A stretch of DNA of 64,000 nucleotides from Pseudomonas costantinii (lineage in GTDB: Bacteria > Pseudomonadota > Gammaproteobacteria > Pseudomonadales > Pseudomonadaceae), in the NCBI RefSeq assembly GCF_001870435.1, contig NZ_MDDR01000022.1, positions 62,001-126,000 on the forward strand, written 5' to 3'. Within the stretch, counting starts at the first letter, position 1. Each line of letters starts with the position of its first letter. Positions 18,199 through 27,963 of this stretch are shown piece after piece. The position numbers and the translations under genes were made by a program. The notes under the pieces are model-generated. The model made no database searches and was not told where the DNA came from. It worked only from the letters and a program-made list of their open reading frames with translations.

Positions 18199-19326
18199 AT
18201 GCTGCCCAATGAAGAACAACTGCAAATCAGCGAAGCGGCCCGGCAATTCGCCCAGGAACGCCTCAAGCCCTTCGCCGCCGAGTGGGATCGCGAGCATCGC
18301 TTTCCCAAGGAAGCCATCGGTGAAATGGCCGAGTTGGGCTTTTTCGGCATGCTGGTGCCCGAACAGTGGGGCGGATGTGACACCGGTTACCTGGCGTACG
18401 CCATGGCCCTGGAAGAAATCGCCGCCGGTGACGGCGCCTGCTCGACCATCATGAGCGTGCACAACTCGGTAGGTTGTGTGCCGATCCTCAAGTTCGGCAA
18501 CGACTCGCAAAAAGAGCAGTTCCTCAAACCCCTGGCCAGTGGCGCCATGCTGGGTGCCTTCGCGTTGACCGAACCCCAAGCCGGCTCCGATGCCAGCAGC
18601 CTGAAAACCCGCGCACGCCTGGAAGGCGATCACTACGTGCTCAACGGCTGCAAACAGTTCATCACCTCCGGGCAAAACGCCGGGATCGTGATTGTGTTTG
18701 CGGTCACCGACCCGGCAGCGGGTAAGCGTGGAATCAGCGCGTTTATCGTGCCTACCGATTCGCCGGGCTACACCGTGGCGCGGGTGGAAGACAAACTTGG
18801 TCAGCACGCCTCCGACACCTGCCAGATCCTGTTTGAAGACGTGAAGGTTCCGGTGGCCAATCGTTTGGGGGAGGAGGGCGAAGGCTACAAGATTGCCCTG
18901 GCCAACCTCGAAGGCGGCCGCGTCGGCATTGCCTCGCAATCGGTGGGCATGGCTCGCGCTGCGTTTGAAGCGGCCCGTGACTATGCGCGTGAGCGCGAAA
19001 GCTTCGGCAAACCACTGATCGAACACCAGGCAGTTGCGTTTCGCCTGGCCGACATGGCCACGCAAATCGCCGTCGCCAGGCAGATGGTGCATTACGCCGC
19101 AGCCCTGCGTGACAGCGGCAAGCCCGCGCTGGTGGAAGCGTCCATGGCCAAACTGTTCGCGTCCGAAATGGCCGAGAAAGTCTGCTCGGCCGCCTTGCAA
19201 ACCTTGGGCGGTTACGGTTACCTGAGCGACTTCCCCTTGGAGCGGATCTACCGCGATGTGCGGGTCTGCCAGATTTACGAAGGCACCAGCGATATTCAAC
19301 GCATGGTCATCTCACGCAATCTTTAA
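18199..19326 (+). CDS. Short/branched-chain acyl-CoA dehydrogenase
   Basis: A 375-residue FAD-dependent acyl-CoA dehydrogenase. Signature regions: [14 protein letters not shown] (~123-136), FITSGQNAG (~151-159), the C-terminal FAD-binding [19 protein letters not shown], and the catalytic Glu in [12 protein letters not shown]. Context in the isoleucine-type operon suggests 2-methylbutyryl-CoA to tiglyl-CoA, with electrons passed to ETF. It lies 9 bases after the thiolase stop and 11 bases before the hydratase start. A paralogue on the other strand (20461-21612) shares the same architecture, so substrate assignment between the two depends on context. Confidence 0.9.
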   Translation: MLPNEEQLQISEAARQFAQERLKPFAAEWDREHRFPKEAIGEMAELGFFGMLVPEQWGGCDTGYLAYAMALEEIAAGDGACSTIMSVHNSVGCVPILKFGNDSQKEQFLKPLASGAMLGAFALTEPQAGSDASSLKTRARLEGDHYVLNGCKQFITSGQNAGIVIVFAVTDPAAGKRGISAFIVPTDSPGYTVARVEDKLGQHASDTCQILFEDVKVPVANRLGEEGEGYKIALANLEGGRVGIASQSVGMARAAFEAARDYARERESFGKPLIEHQAVAFRLADMATQIAVARQMVHYAAALRDSGKPALVEASMAKLFASEMAEKVCSAALQTLGGYGYLSDFPLERIYRDVRVCQIYEGTSDIQRMVISRNL

Positions 19327-19337
19327 GGAGCCGATAC

Positions 19338-20111
19338 ATGAGTTACGAAACCATTTTGCTTGAGGTCCAAGGCCGTGTCGGGTTGATTACCCTCAATCGT
19401 CCACAAGCCCTCAACGCCTTGAACGCGCAATTGGTCAGCGAATTGAACAAGGCGCTGGACGGCTTGGAAGCCAACCCCGAAATCGGCTGCATCGTGCTGA
19501 CCGGCTCGAAAAAAGCCTTCGCGGCCGGTGCCGATATCAAGGAAATGGCCGAGCTGACCTACCCGCAGATCTACCTGGACGACCTGTTCAGTGACAGCGA
19601 CCGCGTTGCCAACCGCCGTAAGCCGATCATCGCCGCCGTCAACGGCTTCGCCCTGGGTGGCGGTTGCGAACTAGCGTTGATGTGCGACTTCATTCTGGCG
19701 GGCGATGGCGCCAAGTTCGGCCAACCTGAAATCAACCTCGGCGTACTGCCGGGTATGGGCGGCACACAGCGCCTGACCCGCGCAGTGGGCAAGGCCAAGG
19801 CCATGGAAATGTGTTTGACCGGGCGTTTTATCGACGCGGTCGAAGCGGAGCGCTGCGGGATCGTGGCGCGTATCGTGCCGGCTGATGAGCTGCTGGAAGA
19901 AGCGTTGAAAGTGGCGACGCTGATTGCCGGAAAATCGGTGCCGATCAGCATGATGGTCAAGGAAAGCGTGAACCGCGCGTTTGAAGTGAGCCTGTCCGAA
20001 GGCGTGCGCTTTGAGCGTCGGGTGTTCCATGCGGCGTTTGCGACGCAGGATCAGAAGGAAGGGATGGCGGCGTTTGTGGCCAAGCGGGCGCCGGAATTCA
20101 AGGACAAGTAA
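19338..20111 (+). CDS. fadB1x: Enoyl-CoA hydratase
   Basis: A 257-residue crotonase-fold hydratase. Oxyanion-hole segments are [10 protein letters not shown] (~59-68) and [14 protein letters not shown] (~99-112). The two catalytic glutamates lie in [20 protein letters not shown] and the following [11 protein letters not shown]. In this operon it would hydrate tiglyl-CoA to 2-methyl-3-hydroxybutyryl-CoA, the step between its two neighbours by function. Last gene of the plus-strand operon; the C-terminal FKDK and length are typical for the family. RBS AAGGAG precedes the ATG. Confidence 0.92.
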   Translation: MSYETILLEVQGRVGLITLNRPQALNALNAQLVSELNKALDGLEANPEIGCIVLTGSKKAFAAGADIKEMAELTYPQIYLDDLFSDSDRVANRRKPIIAAVNGFALGGGCELALMCDFILAGDGAKFGQPEINLGVLPGMGGTQRLTRAVGKAKAMEMCLTGRFIDAVEAERCGIVARIVPADELLEEALKVATLIAGKSVPISMMVKESVNRAFEVSLSEGVRFERRVFHAAFATQDQKEGMAAFVAKRAPEFKDK

Positions 20112-20460
20112 CGCTTTCTCCAGCTCACTGAAATTTGATGTGGGAGCTGGATTGTTGGATCGCAGCATAGTTATCTGCACAGCTCTTGGAGCTGAGCTAA
20201 ACCTGTGGCGAGCGGGCTTGTCGGGTCGCCACAGGGACAATGTTCGCCCTTAACTGGTTGGTATCAGCCAGATATGGCCAGTTTTTCAAAGACCTTGAAA
20301 GAGCTGGCCGTAAGGGCGGAACCATAAGCGGCCGTTACCCAAATAACGGATATGTACTCAGCGGCCCCGCGACAACCACAAAGCCCAAGCCATAAAAAGA
20401 GGTGTAGATACCTATGGCAACCGCAGGCAAACCATCCCCACATGTGCTCTGTGTTTGCTT
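20112..20460. repeat. Convergent intergenic region with REP-like inverted repeat
   Basis: This 349-base gap separates two convergent catabolic operons and holds no gene I can support. At 20203-20234 the arms CTGTGGCGA and TCGCCACAG form a perfect 9-bp inverted repeat around GCGGGCTTG, the typical core of the REP elements scattered through P. fluorescens genomes. It could work as a bidirectional barrier to transcription or mRNA decay, but no T-run follows. The rest (about 20260-20460) is unassigned; it contains short self-complementary stretches around GGCCAG/CTGGCC and TAAGCGGCCGTTA. Confidence 0.6.
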
Positions 20461-21612
20461 TTAGAGTTGGTAGTTCTTCAGCTCTCTGGCAATCACCATC
20501 CGCTGAATCTCACTGGTCCCTTCGTAAATCTGCGTGATCCGCGCATCCCGGTAGTAACGCTCCACCGGATAATCCTCCAGATACCCATACCCACCGTGAA
20601 TCTGCATCGCGGATGAGCAGACTTTTTCGGCCATTTCCGAGGCAAACAGCTTGGCCTGAGAGGCTTCAGACAGGCAGGGCTTGCCGGCACTGCGCAAGCG
20701 CGCGGCGTGCAGGATCAGCAAGCGTGCAGCATTGAGCTGGGTTTGCATGTCTGCCAGCAGGTTGGCGATGCTCTGGTGCTCGATGATTGCCTTGTTGAAT
20801 TGCACGCGATCACGGGCATAGGCCAATGCCGCTTCAAACGCTGCGCGGGCAATGCCCAGGGCTTGGGCGGCAATACCGATGCGTCCGCCTTCCAGGTTGG
20901 ACAGGGCGATGGCCAGGCCTTTACCGCGCTCACCCAGCAAGTTGGCTTCGGGCACGCTGCACTGGTTGAGGGTGACGGCGCAGGTGTCCGACGCGCGAAT
21001 GCCCATCTTGTGCTCGGTGCGGTCGACCACGAAACCTGGAGTCGCTGTAGGTACCAGGAACGCGGAGATACCCTTCTTGCCCAAATCCGGGTCGGTGACG
21101 GCAAACACGATTGCCAGCTTGGCGCGTTTGCCGTTGCTGACAAACTGTTTAGCGCCATTGATCACCCACTGACCGTCACGCAATTCGGCACGGGTGCGCA
21201 GGTTGTGGGCTTCGGAGCCGGCCTGAGGTTCGGTCAGGCAGAAGCAGCCAATGGCCTGGCCGCTGGCAAGGTCCGCCAGCCAGGTTTGTTTTTGCTCATC
21301 TGTGCCGTAGTTGAGGACAGGGCCGCAACCCACTGAATTATGGATACTCATCAGTGCGCCGGTGGCGCCATCGCCGGCTGAAATTTCTTCCACCGCCAAG
21401 GCATAGGCGACGTAATCGACATAGGTTCCGCCCCATTCTTCCGGCACCACCATGCCCAACAGGCCCAGTTCACCCATCTTCGCCACCAAGGCGTCGTCGA
21501 TCCAGCCGGCTTTTTCCCAGGCTTGGGCGTGGGGGGCGATTTCTCCGCGGGCGAAGTCGCGCGCCATGTCGCGAATCATCACTTGTTCTTCTGTGTATTC
21601 AATGTCTTGCAT
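20461..21612 (-). CDS. Acyl-CoA dehydrogenase (isobutyryl-CoA type by context)
   Basis: A 383-residue FAD-dependent acyl-CoA dehydrogenase. Landmarks: [15 protein letters not shown] (~128-142), FVSNGKRA (~156-163), [19 protein letters not shown] and the catalytic Glu in [12 protein letters not shown] near the C-terminus. It is followed upstream, 3 bases away on the same strand, by a 3-hydroxyisobutyryl-CoA hydrolase-like gene. This pairing matches P. aeruginosa PA0746/PA0744-type genes of valine breakdown, so isobutyryl-CoA is the best guess for the substrate. The start ATG at 21612 directly follows the stop of the upstream gene, which argues for translational coupling. Confidence 0.88.
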   Translation of the reverse strand: MQDIEYTEEQVMIRDMARDFARGEIAPHAQAWEKAGWIDDALVAKMGELGLLGMVVPEEWGGTYVDYVAYALAVEEISAGDGATGALMSIHNSVGCGPVLNYGTDEQKQTWLADLASGQAIGCFCLTEPQAGSEAHNLRTRAELRDGQWVINGAKQFVSNGKRAKLAIVFAVTDPDLGKKGISAFLVPTATPGFVVDRTEHKMGIRASDTCAVTLNQCSVPEANLLGERGKGLAIALSNLEGGRIGIAAQALGIARAAFEAALAYARDRVQFNKAIIEHQSIANLLADMQTQLNAARLLILHAARLRSAGKPCLSEASQAKLFASEMAEKVCSSAMQIHGGYGYLEDYPVERYYRDARITQIYEGTSEIQRMVIARELKNYQL

Positions 21613-21615
21613 GGC

Positions 21616-22719
21616 TTATCTCGCAACCTGCTCGAAGTGATGAAAGAAGCTTTCGACATGGCTGGCGTCCAGCTCATGAAGGTTTGACGGGTTCCAGCGA
21701 GGGTTCTTGTCCTTGTCGATGATCAAGGCGCGCACGCCTTCGATCAGGTCGCCGCGCTCGAACCACTGGCGGTCCAAATGCAGCTCCAGCGCAAAGCACT
21801 GCTCCAGCGGCAGGCGGCGGCCACGGCGCAGCATCTCCAGGGTCACGGCCATGGCCAACGGCGAGCGGGTTTGCATCAGGCTCGCGGTGGTGAGTGCCCA
21901 TTCATGGCTGTCTGCGACGGTGACGACCTGCAGTTGCTCGACAATACTTTGCACATCCGGCAAGGCGAAAAAATGGTCGATCACGGGGCGCAAGGCCGCC
22001 AGCGGTGCGTCGGGCAATTGCTGCACCGCCAGTTTGGCGAGTACGCCTTGCAGGTCCTTGAGGGGGGAGTCTTGCCATTGCAGTCGATCGAGCTTCTGGT
22101 CCAGCTCGGTGAGTTTGGCGCTGTCGATATACCAATCTGCCAACCCGCAATACAGCGCGTCGGCGGCGCGAATCTGCACCCCGGTTACGCCGAGGTAAAT
22201 CCCCAGTTCGCCAGGAATACGTGGCAGGAAATAGCTGCCGCCTACGTCCGGAAAATACCCGATGGCCACTTCCGGCATCGCCAGGCGACTGCGTTCGGTG
22301 ACCACGCGCAGATCTGCGCCCTGTACCAGGCCCATGCCGCCACCCAGGACAAACCCATCCATCAGGGCGAGTACGGGCTTGCGGTAGTGGTGGATGGCCA
22401 AGTCGAGTGCGTACTCCTCGACGAAAAAGTCTTCGTGCAGGGTCTCGCCATTCTTGAAACTGTCGTACAGGGAGCGGATGTCACCCCCGGCACAGAAGGC
22501 TTTCTCACCCGCACCGCGCAGCACCACCGCGTAAACCTTCGGGTCATCGGCCCAGGCCTGCAATTGCAGCGTCAACTTGCGGACCATCTCAAGGGTAATG
22601 GCATTCAAGCCGGCGGGACGATTGAGGGTGAGGTGGCCAATATGGTTACGGACATCAGCCAGCACCTCTTCCTGAGGAATGTCGGCACTGCTTGCTTGGG
22701 ATGAAACCTGAGCAGTCAT
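21616..22719 (-). CDS. Enoyl-CoA hydratase/isomerase family, 3-hydroxyisobutyryl-CoA hydrolase type
   Basis: A 367-residue crotonase-fold protein with the long C-terminal extension typical of 3-hydroxyisobutyryl-CoA hydrolases (~360 residues against ~260 for hydratases). Oxyanion-hole motifs: FCAGGDIRSLYD (~81-92) and GFVLGGGMGLVQGADLRV. The HIBCH-type active-site segment MPEVAIGYFPDVGGSYFL is at ~157-174. The frame is open to 22752, but ATG 22719 has GGAG six bases upstream and gives a normal N-terminus. The reaction would release 3-hydroxyisobutyrate from its CoA ester in valine catabolism. It heads a two-gene operon with the acyl-CoA dehydrogenase. Confidence 0.88.
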   Translation of the reverse strand: MTAQVSSQASSADIPQEEVLADVRNHIGHLTLNRPAGLNAITLEMVRKLTLQLQAWADDPKVYAVVLRGAGEKAFCAGGDIRSLYDSFKNGETLHEDFFVEEYALDLAIHHYRKPVLALMDGFVLGGGMGLVQGADLRVVTERSRLAMPEVAIGYFPDVGGSYFLPRIPGELGIYLGVTGVQIRAADALYCGLADWYIDSAKLTELDQKLDRLQWQDSPLKDLQGVLAKLAVQQLPDAPLAALRPVIDHFFALPDVQSIVEQLQVVTVADSHEWALTTASLMQTRSPLAMAVTLEMLRRGRRLPLEQCFALELHLDRQWFERGDLIEGVRALIIDKDKNPRWNPSNLHELDASHVESFFHHFEQVAR

Positions 22720-22850
22720 CTCTAACTCCCTGCTTTTATTGTTCTTTATCAAGATGTTCGCGGGCGAACCATCTCGCGATCGTACCAGTGCAAATTTGCC
22801 CAGTACAACCCGGAATCATGCAGGTCGTTTTTGCATTTATGCAGGGCAGC

Positions 22851-23573
22851 TCACGCTGCGCGGCTGGCCAGCACTTCACCAATACTGCGCCTTCGTGCAT
22901 GGCCCTCAGCCGCGTGGATCAACTGCTCAAGCTCCGTCGGTGCTATGTCGTAGAACTGCTCCATCTCGGCCAGGGCCAGTTTCAGGTCTGCCGCGGTAAT
23001 CGTTGGGTCTGTGACCGGCGCAACGCTGCCCATGACTACGGTCGGCGACTCGGCTGCACCTTTGGGATAACGCGTGCGGGTGGCGTTGTTATAGGCCAAC
23101 GCACAGGCCAGCAGCACACCCGCGCCAAGCATGACGGGGGCCAGTTCCTGCCAACCCAGTGCAATAGAGGCGGGATCGGCCAGCACCAGAGTCATGGCCA
23201 AGCCGCCGGCGGGTGGGTGCAAACAACGTAGCCAGCAAATCAGGATAACGCTCATACCCGCCGCCAGGCAGGCGCTGCCCAATGTACGCCCCAGGACCCG
23301 AGCGACCAGCAGTGCAACGACACCTGCGCACAAATAACTGCCAATGATCGACCACGGTTGGGCCAGTGCGCCTGACGACACGGCAAACAGCAACACTGCC
23401 GAGGCACCGAGCGGCCCCAACAAGTGCAACGCGACCTCCATGCCAAACACCTGGGCGCACACCCAGACACTGAACATTGTGCCCAAGGCCATGCCGATCG
23501 CGGCACGGCTCCATTCGGCGGGACGGGTATTGATGGCAGCGGGTAACCAGCGAGCGAGCATTGAGGTGTCCAT
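22851..23573 (-). CDS. HPP-family integral membrane protein
   Basis: About 240 residues, with 5-6 hydrophobic segments between ~25 and ~175 and a charged C-terminal tail (~190-240). The family signature HPPAGG is present in LRCLHPPAGGLAMTL. HPP proteins are membrane proteins; a plant/cyanobacterial member transports nitrite, but most bacterial members are uncharacterised. The start is uncertain: the frame is open to 23744. I chose ATG 23573 (MDTSMLARWLP) because the segment from MLARWLP onward resembles the usual Pseudomonas N-terminus. None of the candidate starts has a good ribosome-binding site. Confidence 0.8.
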   Translation of the reverse strand: MDTSMLARWLPAAINTRPAEWSRAAIGMALGTMFSVWVCAQVFGMEVALHLLGPLGASAVLLFAVSSGALAQPWSIIGSYLCAGVVALLVARVLGRTLGSACLAAGMSVILICWLRCLHPPAGGLAMTLVLADPASIALGWQELAPVMLGAGVLLACALAYNNATRTRYPKGAAESPTVVMGSVAPVTDPTITAADLKLALAEMEQFYDIAPTELEQLIHAAEGHARRRSIGEVLASRAA

Positions 23574-23722
23574 AAACAGCGGGCGAAAAAAAAGGCTTGC
23601 CAGGTTTCCCGGAAAGCCCTTTGAAAGTTCCAACATTTGGGGGAGGAACCCGCGCAGTGTGCCGACCTTGATAGAGGAGAGCAAATGCATATTAATGAGG
23701 GTTGAATGCAAAAATAATGGAT

Positions 23723-23935
23723 TTAATTGAGTGAAGTCATACAACTAGAGAGGCAAGGGCTGCTGATCTTGCCCAGCACCCGGTTATCAACTTCTTCGTT
23801 GAACAGGCGGTTTTGCAGAATTTCCCGCAGCGCCGAATCATTGGCCAACGGGCCTTTGAGCGCTACAAGGGCATCGCGTAACCCCATCAACCGGTCCAGT
23901 GTCGGTCCCGAAATAAGCAGTAGATCTTCTCGCAC
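23723..23935 (-). CDS. Small hypothetical protein
   Basis: A 70-residue frame beginning GTG at 23935 with AGGGA eight bases upstream. The first ~45 residues (LLLISGPTLDRLMGLRDALVALKG and beyond) read as a credible amphipathic helical protein; the last ~15 look arbitrary. I do not recognise a family. It may be genuine or a fragment. It lies between the HPP gene and the terminator at 24145-24176, in an otherwise empty stretch of roughly 450 bases (23745-24203). Confidence 0.4.
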   Translation of the reverse strand: MREDLLLISGPTLDRLMGLRDALVALKGPLANDSALREILQNRLFNEEVDNRVLGKISSPCLSSCMTSLN

Positions 23936-24144
23936 GGCAATGTCCCTAATGAAAAGTCAGCAGCGTCCCTGTTGCTATTCATGGCGCGCCACACCCAGCC
24001 TGTCGATGCAAGGTTGTATCGACGTGGTGGTAAATAGTTAGTGCACTTGGATTGCGAGTCTACATTTGGGATCCAGGTGCCGGAAGGCGTAGTGCACCAG
24101 CCGTTACGCATAGCTACGTAGGCGGTTTCTTGGTGGTCATGACG

Positions 24145-24176
24145 AAAAACGCCCACTCCTTGAAGAGCGGGCGTTG
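24145..24176 (-). terminator. Intrinsic terminator of the arn/ugd operon
   Basis: Read on the minus strand, the arms AACGCCC and GGGCGTT (inner CTC/GAG pairs, TCAA-type loop) form a strong stem followed directly by a T-run. It lies about 28 bases beyond the stop of the ArnT-like glycosyltransferase at 24204, so it most likely ends the eight-gene minus-strand operon that begins with arnC. Confidence 0.85.
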
Positions 24177-24203
24177 TTTCTTACACGGAAGCTGGAACTG
24201 CAA

Positions 24204-25826
24204 TCAAAGCGGGGAAGCTTTCTCCAGATGCAGCAACACATAGGGGTCTTTGTCGAACACCCCGGTGAGCGTAGGCGTGATCGAGCGCAACCGTGGGTCT
24301 TGCAACCCTTCGAAATCCTTCGCGCTCATAACCACCCACGCCGGCCCTTGCAGCGGCGCAAGGTCAGCGGATGACTGGGTAAACAGCGGCACCTTATCGC
24401 ATTCGAAGTTGACCATGAACTTGATGGCTTTCGCATCTTTACCCAAGCCATGCAGCACTACAGGTGCCGGTTGTTGCATGATTTGGGCTTTGACTGCGAG
24501 GCTGAAGGTGCGAGTGTCATACACGGCACGCTCCAACGGTTCGACCACCACGATGTAAGTCGACCAGATCGCCAGTACTGCGGCGAATGCCGGGCCCAAG
24601 GTGCGCAGTCGAGGTTTGAACACGGCCAACAACGCCAGTACTTGAAGCGCGCCCAGTACCGTGAAGATCAGCCCCAGGCTGGCCAACTGCTCTGGGTAAC
24701 GCCGCCGCGCCACCACCAGCCCGATCGCCAAGAGTGCCGGCAACAGCGTCCAGATGCCCAGCATCAAGCCGCGCAGCCAAGCAAACAATCGCCCTTGGCT
24801 GACCTGGAACGGGTAGGCCGCAATGATCGCGGCCATCGGCAGCATCGGCAGTATGTAACGCGCCTTTTTGGCCTGAGGTACCGACAAGCCCAACATCACC
24901 AGCAAGCCGGCCGCCGCGCAGTACAACACCAACTGCAGCGCAGGGTCCGGTGCCCGACGGCCGCCGAGCACGACTGCCAGCAGCACCAACAACGCCACCG
25001 GATAGGCCAGAGCGTAATTGCCCATGGAACTGGTGAAGTAATACAGCACGCCGCTGGAGCCTTCGGTGCCATCCATGCGGCCCATGAACTGCATGCGGAT
25101 CACGTCCCGCAAGAACTCCTCGCCACCACTGAGCTTGGCCAGCAGCAGCAATAGACCGACACACGCCGCCAACAGGGCCAGGGCCAGCACACCAAAGGTG
25201 AACAGTTGGCGCCATTGCCGGTTGAGTAGGTAATAGCTGCACAATACGCCCGTTGGAATGACCAGGCCGATCGGCCCGCGAATCGCAAAACCCAGAATCA
25301 GCAAAAGAAACAGCCAGTGCAGACGTTTGGCTGCACCGAAGTGATCATGCGCATAACCCAGGTAGAACACCGTCAAGGCTACGGCAGCGAGCATCTGGTC
25401 CAGGGACACGGCACGGGTTTCGCTGATGAAGGTACTGCTGAGCAACAACATTGCGATGCTCAACAGCCCCCAACGCGCGGAGTAGGGCGCCGTAAGGCGA
25501 TACACCAGCGTGACGATCAGCGCCGAAGCGATGGACGTGGGCAACCACGCCGTAAGACTGCTGACCTGGCCAAAAGGCAAGGACAGCAGCCATGTCAGTA
25601 ACGTCGAAGTCGCCAGGTAGTCGGCGTAGGGCTGCCCATACGTCGTGGGGAAAAAGCTCGGCCCATGACGCAGCATTTCCTGGGCAAACAACACGAATCG
25701 AGAGTCAAACCCAATAATTGTCTGGTGCCAGTTACCGGCGATAAACAGCACCAACGCCAGGAGCCCAAGCCCCAGCGACTGGTGACGAATCGTTGCATTC
25801 AGCAGGGGCGGATGAGCTTTGTTCAC
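24204..25826 (-). CDS. ArnT-like GT-C membrane glycosyltransferase (second copy)
   Basis: A 540-residue protein with 11-12 TM segments and the layout of GT83/PMT-type transferases, which move a sugar from a polyprenyl carrier to an acceptor on the periplasmic side. The N-terminal periplasmic loop carries the acidic GFDSRFVLFAQEML (~39-52), corresponding to the DE(T/S)RY region of ArnT. The C-terminal ~110 residues form a periplasmic domain. It starts with GTG at 25826, 3 bases after the ugd stop, with AAGGA inside the end of ugd. It is distinct from the true arnT at 27960-29615 and may modify lipid A or another envelope glycan using the same undecaprenyl-linked sugar. Confidence 0.85.
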   Translation of the reverse strand: MNKAHPPLLNATIRHQSLGLGLLALVLFIAGNWHQTIIGFDSRFVLFAQEMLRHGPSFFPTTYGQPYADYLATSTLLTWLLSLPFGQVSSLTAWLPTSIASALIVTLVYRLTAPYSARWGLLSIAMLLLSSTFISETRAVSLDQMLAAVALTVFYLGYAHDHFGAAKRLHWLFLLLILGFAIRGPIGLVIPTGVLCSYYLLNRQWRQLFTFGVLALALLAACVGLLLLLAKLSGGEEFLRDVIRMQFMGRMDGTEGSSGVLYYFTSSMGNYALAYPVALLVLLAVVLGGRRAPDPALQLVLYCAAAGLLVMLGLSVPQAKKARYILPMLPMAAIIAAYPFQVSQGRLFAWLRGLMLGIWTLLPALLAIGLVVARRRYPEQLASLGLIFTVLGALQVLALLAVFKPRLRTLGPAFAAVLAIWSTYIVVVEPLERAVYDTRTFSLAVKAQIMQQPAPVVLHGLGKDAKAIKFMVNFECDKVPLFTQSSADLAPLQGPAWVVMSAKDFEGLQDPRLRSITPTLTGVFDKDPYVLLHLEKASPL

Positions 25827-25829
25827 GTA

Positions 25830-27209
25830 TCAGTCTTCCTTGACTGGCGATACCCAGTTTTGTTGGGGAATCGGCAACTCGCAGGAGTCGCCACGGCCCA
25901 TTGGGAAATATTTGAAGCCTTTGCGTGCCAGGCGCTCGCCGTCGTACAGGTTGCGACCGTCGAAGATCACCGGGTTTTTCAGACGATCAAGGATCAGGTC
26001 AAAATCCGGCGCCTTGAATTGCTGCCATTCGGTGCAGACGATCAGCGCATCGGCGCCGCTCAAGGCGGACTCCGGGGTACCCAGCAGCGTCAGGCGCGAC
26101 TCGTCGCCGTAGATACGCTGGGTTTCCTGCATGGCTTCCGGGTCAAACGCGCGAACATTGGCGCCTGCTGCCCACAGGGCTTCCATCAGCACACGGCTTG
26201 GCGCATCGCGCATGTCATCGGTGTTGGGTTTGAAGGCCAGGCCCCACAAGGCGAACGTCTTGCCCTGCAGATCGCCCTTGAAGAAGGCATTGATACGTTC
26301 GAATAACTTGCTCTTCTGGCGTTGGTTAATCGCTTCCACGGCTTCCAGCAGGTCGCTGGAGCAATTGGCTTCTTTGGCGCTGTGGATCAAGGCACGCATA
26401 TCTTTGGGGAAGCACGAACCGCCGTAGCCGCAACCAGGGTAGATGAAGTGGTAGCCAATGCGGGTGTCGGCACCGATGCCAAGGCGCACGGCTTCGATGT
26501 CGGCACCCAGGTGTTCGGCAAGCTCGGCGATCTGGTTGATAAAGCTGATCTTGGTGGCCAGCATGCAGTTGGCAGCGTACTTGGTCAGTTCGGCGCTGCG
26601 CAGGTCCATGAAGATGATGCGGTCGTGGTTGCGGTTGAATGGCGCGTACAGGTCGCGCATCACTTCACGCACTTCTTCGCGCTCGCAACCGATGACGATT
26701 CGGTCCGGGCGGCGGCAGTCGGCAACGGCCGTGCCTTCCTTGAGGAATTCCGGGTTGGAGACGATATCGAATACCAGGTGACGGCCAGCGTCGCGTAGGT
26801 TTTTCTCGATATGCGCGCGCAAGGTATCGCCGGTGCCGACGGGAACGGTGGATTTTTCCACCAGGATCACCGGCTCGACGCGATGACGGGACACGGCATC
26901 GCCTACCGACAGCACGTATTTCAGGTCAGCCGAACCGTCTTCGTCCGATGGCGTGCCCACGGCGATAAACAGTACTTCACCGTGTTCAACGGCGAGTTTT
27001 TCGTCGTAGGTAAAGTGCAGGCGTCCGCTTTCCAGGTTTTCCTTGACCATGGCGGCGAGGCCCGGCTCGAAGATGGTCACGTGGCCTTTCTGGAGCGATT
27101 CGACCTTGCTTTTATCAACGTCCATGCAGATTACATCGTGACCGACTTCGGCCAATACGGTGGCCTGTACCAGACCGACGTAACCACTACCAAATACACT
27201 GATTTTCAT
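25830..27209 (-). CDS. ugd: UDP-glucose 6-dehydrogenase
   Basis: A 459-residue enzyme making UDP-glucuronate, the entry substrate for aminoarabinose synthesis. N-terminal Rossmann motif [10 protein letters not shown] (~8-17), STVPVGT (~116-122), active-site [13 protein letters not shown] (catalytic Cys ~268) and second nucleotide-binding region [19 protein letters not shown] (~321-339). The start overlaps the arnF stop by 4 bases (ATGA). In P. aeruginosa the equivalent gene (pmrE) also closes the arn operon. Confidence 0.95.
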   Translation of the reverse strand: MKISVFGSGYVGLVQATVLAEVGHDVICMDVDKSKVESLQKGHVTIFEPGLAAMVKENLESGRLHFTYDEKLAVEHGEVLFIAVGTPSDEDGSADLKYVLSVGDAVSRHRVEPVILVEKSTVPVGTGDTLRAHIEKNLRDAGRHLVFDIVSNPEFLKEGTAVADCRRPDRIVIGCEREEVREVMRDLYAPFNRNHDRIIFMDLRSAELTKYAANCMLATKISFINQIAELAEHLGADIEAVRLGIGADTRIGYHFIYPGCGYGGSCFPKDMRALIHSAKEANCSSDLLEAVEAINQRQKSKLFERINAFFKGDLQGKTFALWGLAFKPNTDDMRDAPSRVLMEALWAAGANVRAFDPEAMQETQRIYGDESRLTLLGTPESALSGADALIVCTEWQQFKAPDFDLILDRLKNPVIFDGRNLYDGERLARKGFKYFPMGRGDSCELPIPQQNWVSPVKED

Positions 27210-27619
27210 GGGGAATTCCTGGGGCTTGCAACGCTAGCACGACGAGAGTTAATAACCAGTACACCGAGGATGACCAAAGCCACCCCCAGGGTTTTTGAAA
27301 GCGAAAAATGTTCGTTGAACACCGGCAGGCTGGCCGCCAGCAGGTACACCAGCGCGTAGCTGATGCTGAGCAGCGAATAGGCGCGCCCCAGGGGCAAGTG
27401 TTTGAGCGCGCCGAGCCAGCACAGCATCGACAATGCATAGGCGATGATCGCCAGGATCACTACGCCCAAGGCGCCCAAGTCGATGGCGTTGCTGTTGAAC
27501 GCGCTCAACCACTCTGCGGGCAACGGCAGGCGCGTCATGCTCCAGCGCATGCCCAACTGGGCGGCGCTGACCAGGCCGACACTGCCCAAGGCCAGGGCGA
27601 AGCCTTGAACCCGGCTCAT
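27206..27619 (-). CDS. arnF: Undecaprenyl phosphate-aminoarabinose flippase subunit ArnF
   Basis: A 137-residue small-multidrug-resistance-like protein with four hydrophobic segments (~8-25, ~46-68, ~78-96, ~105-122). Together with ArnE it forms the inner-membrane flippase that moves the lipid-linked sugar to the periplasmic face. The motif [19 protein letters not shown] is family-typical. It is coupled to arnE upstream and ugd downstream by 4-base overlaps. Assignment rests on size, topology and operon position, which match the arn order in Pseudomonas. Confidence 0.88.
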   Translation of the reverse strand: MSRVQGFALALGSVGLVSAAQLGMRWSMTRLPLPAEWLSAFNSNAIDLGALGVVILAIIAYALSMLCWLGALKHLPLGRAYSLLSISYALVYLLAASLPVFNEHFSLSKTLGVALVILGVLVINSRRASVASPRNSP

Positions 27620-27963
27620 ACCTGACGTCCCAGCAGGACGACACCGGCGATGACCAGAACGACCCCCAGCCAGTGACGGCGATCAATGTGTTCATGAAAC
27701 ACAAAGTGCGCCATCAGCGTGACCAGTACAAAATTCACGCTGAGCATAGGGTAGGCGATGCCGACTTCCAGGCGCTGCAATACCAACAGCCAAACCAACA
27801 AGCCCAGGCCCAGGCAGACCAGCGCCGACCACAGCCATGGCGAACGCAGTTTCGGCGCCCAGCCGTCCGGCTGGTCGCGCCAGCTTTCCACAGCAAACTT
27901 CTGCGAGACCTGGCCCATGCACGTGAGGAGAGAGGCACCTAACAAAAGAAGCAGGGTGATCAT
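27616..27963 (-). CDS. arnE: Undecaprenyl phosphate-aminoarabinose flippase subunit ArnE
   Basis: A 115-residue EmrE-like protein with four TM segments and the motif [20 protein letters not shown] (~68-87) shared by ArnE/EmrE proteins. Partner of ArnF in flipping undecaprenyl-phosphate-L-Ara4N. Overlaps arnT and arnF by 4 bases on either side. The internal [20 protein letters not shown] matches the last-helix region of the family. Confidence 0.88.
   Translation of the reverse strand: MITLLLLLGASLLTCMGQVSQKFAVESWRDQPDGWAPKLRSPWLWSALVCLGLGLLVWLLVLQRLEVGIAYPMLSVNFVLVTLMAHFVFHEHIDRRHWLGVVLVIAGVVLLGRQV

Noticed and set aside
15410..19299. Long antisense frames (15410-16921 and 17554-19299) opposite the acyl-CoA operon
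   Set aside because: Composition is His/Gly/Gln-rich with no fold or start signal; the plus-strand enzymes carry full catalytic motifs.
20203..20234. Intrinsic terminator between the two convergent operons
   Set aside because: The stem is strong but no T-run follows on either strand; it fits a REP element better.
23887..24156. Possible 89-residue gene on the minus strand
   Set aside because: Composition is rich in Trp, Asn and Arg without a domain, has no good ribosome-binding site, and overlaps the more credible small frame at 23723-23935.
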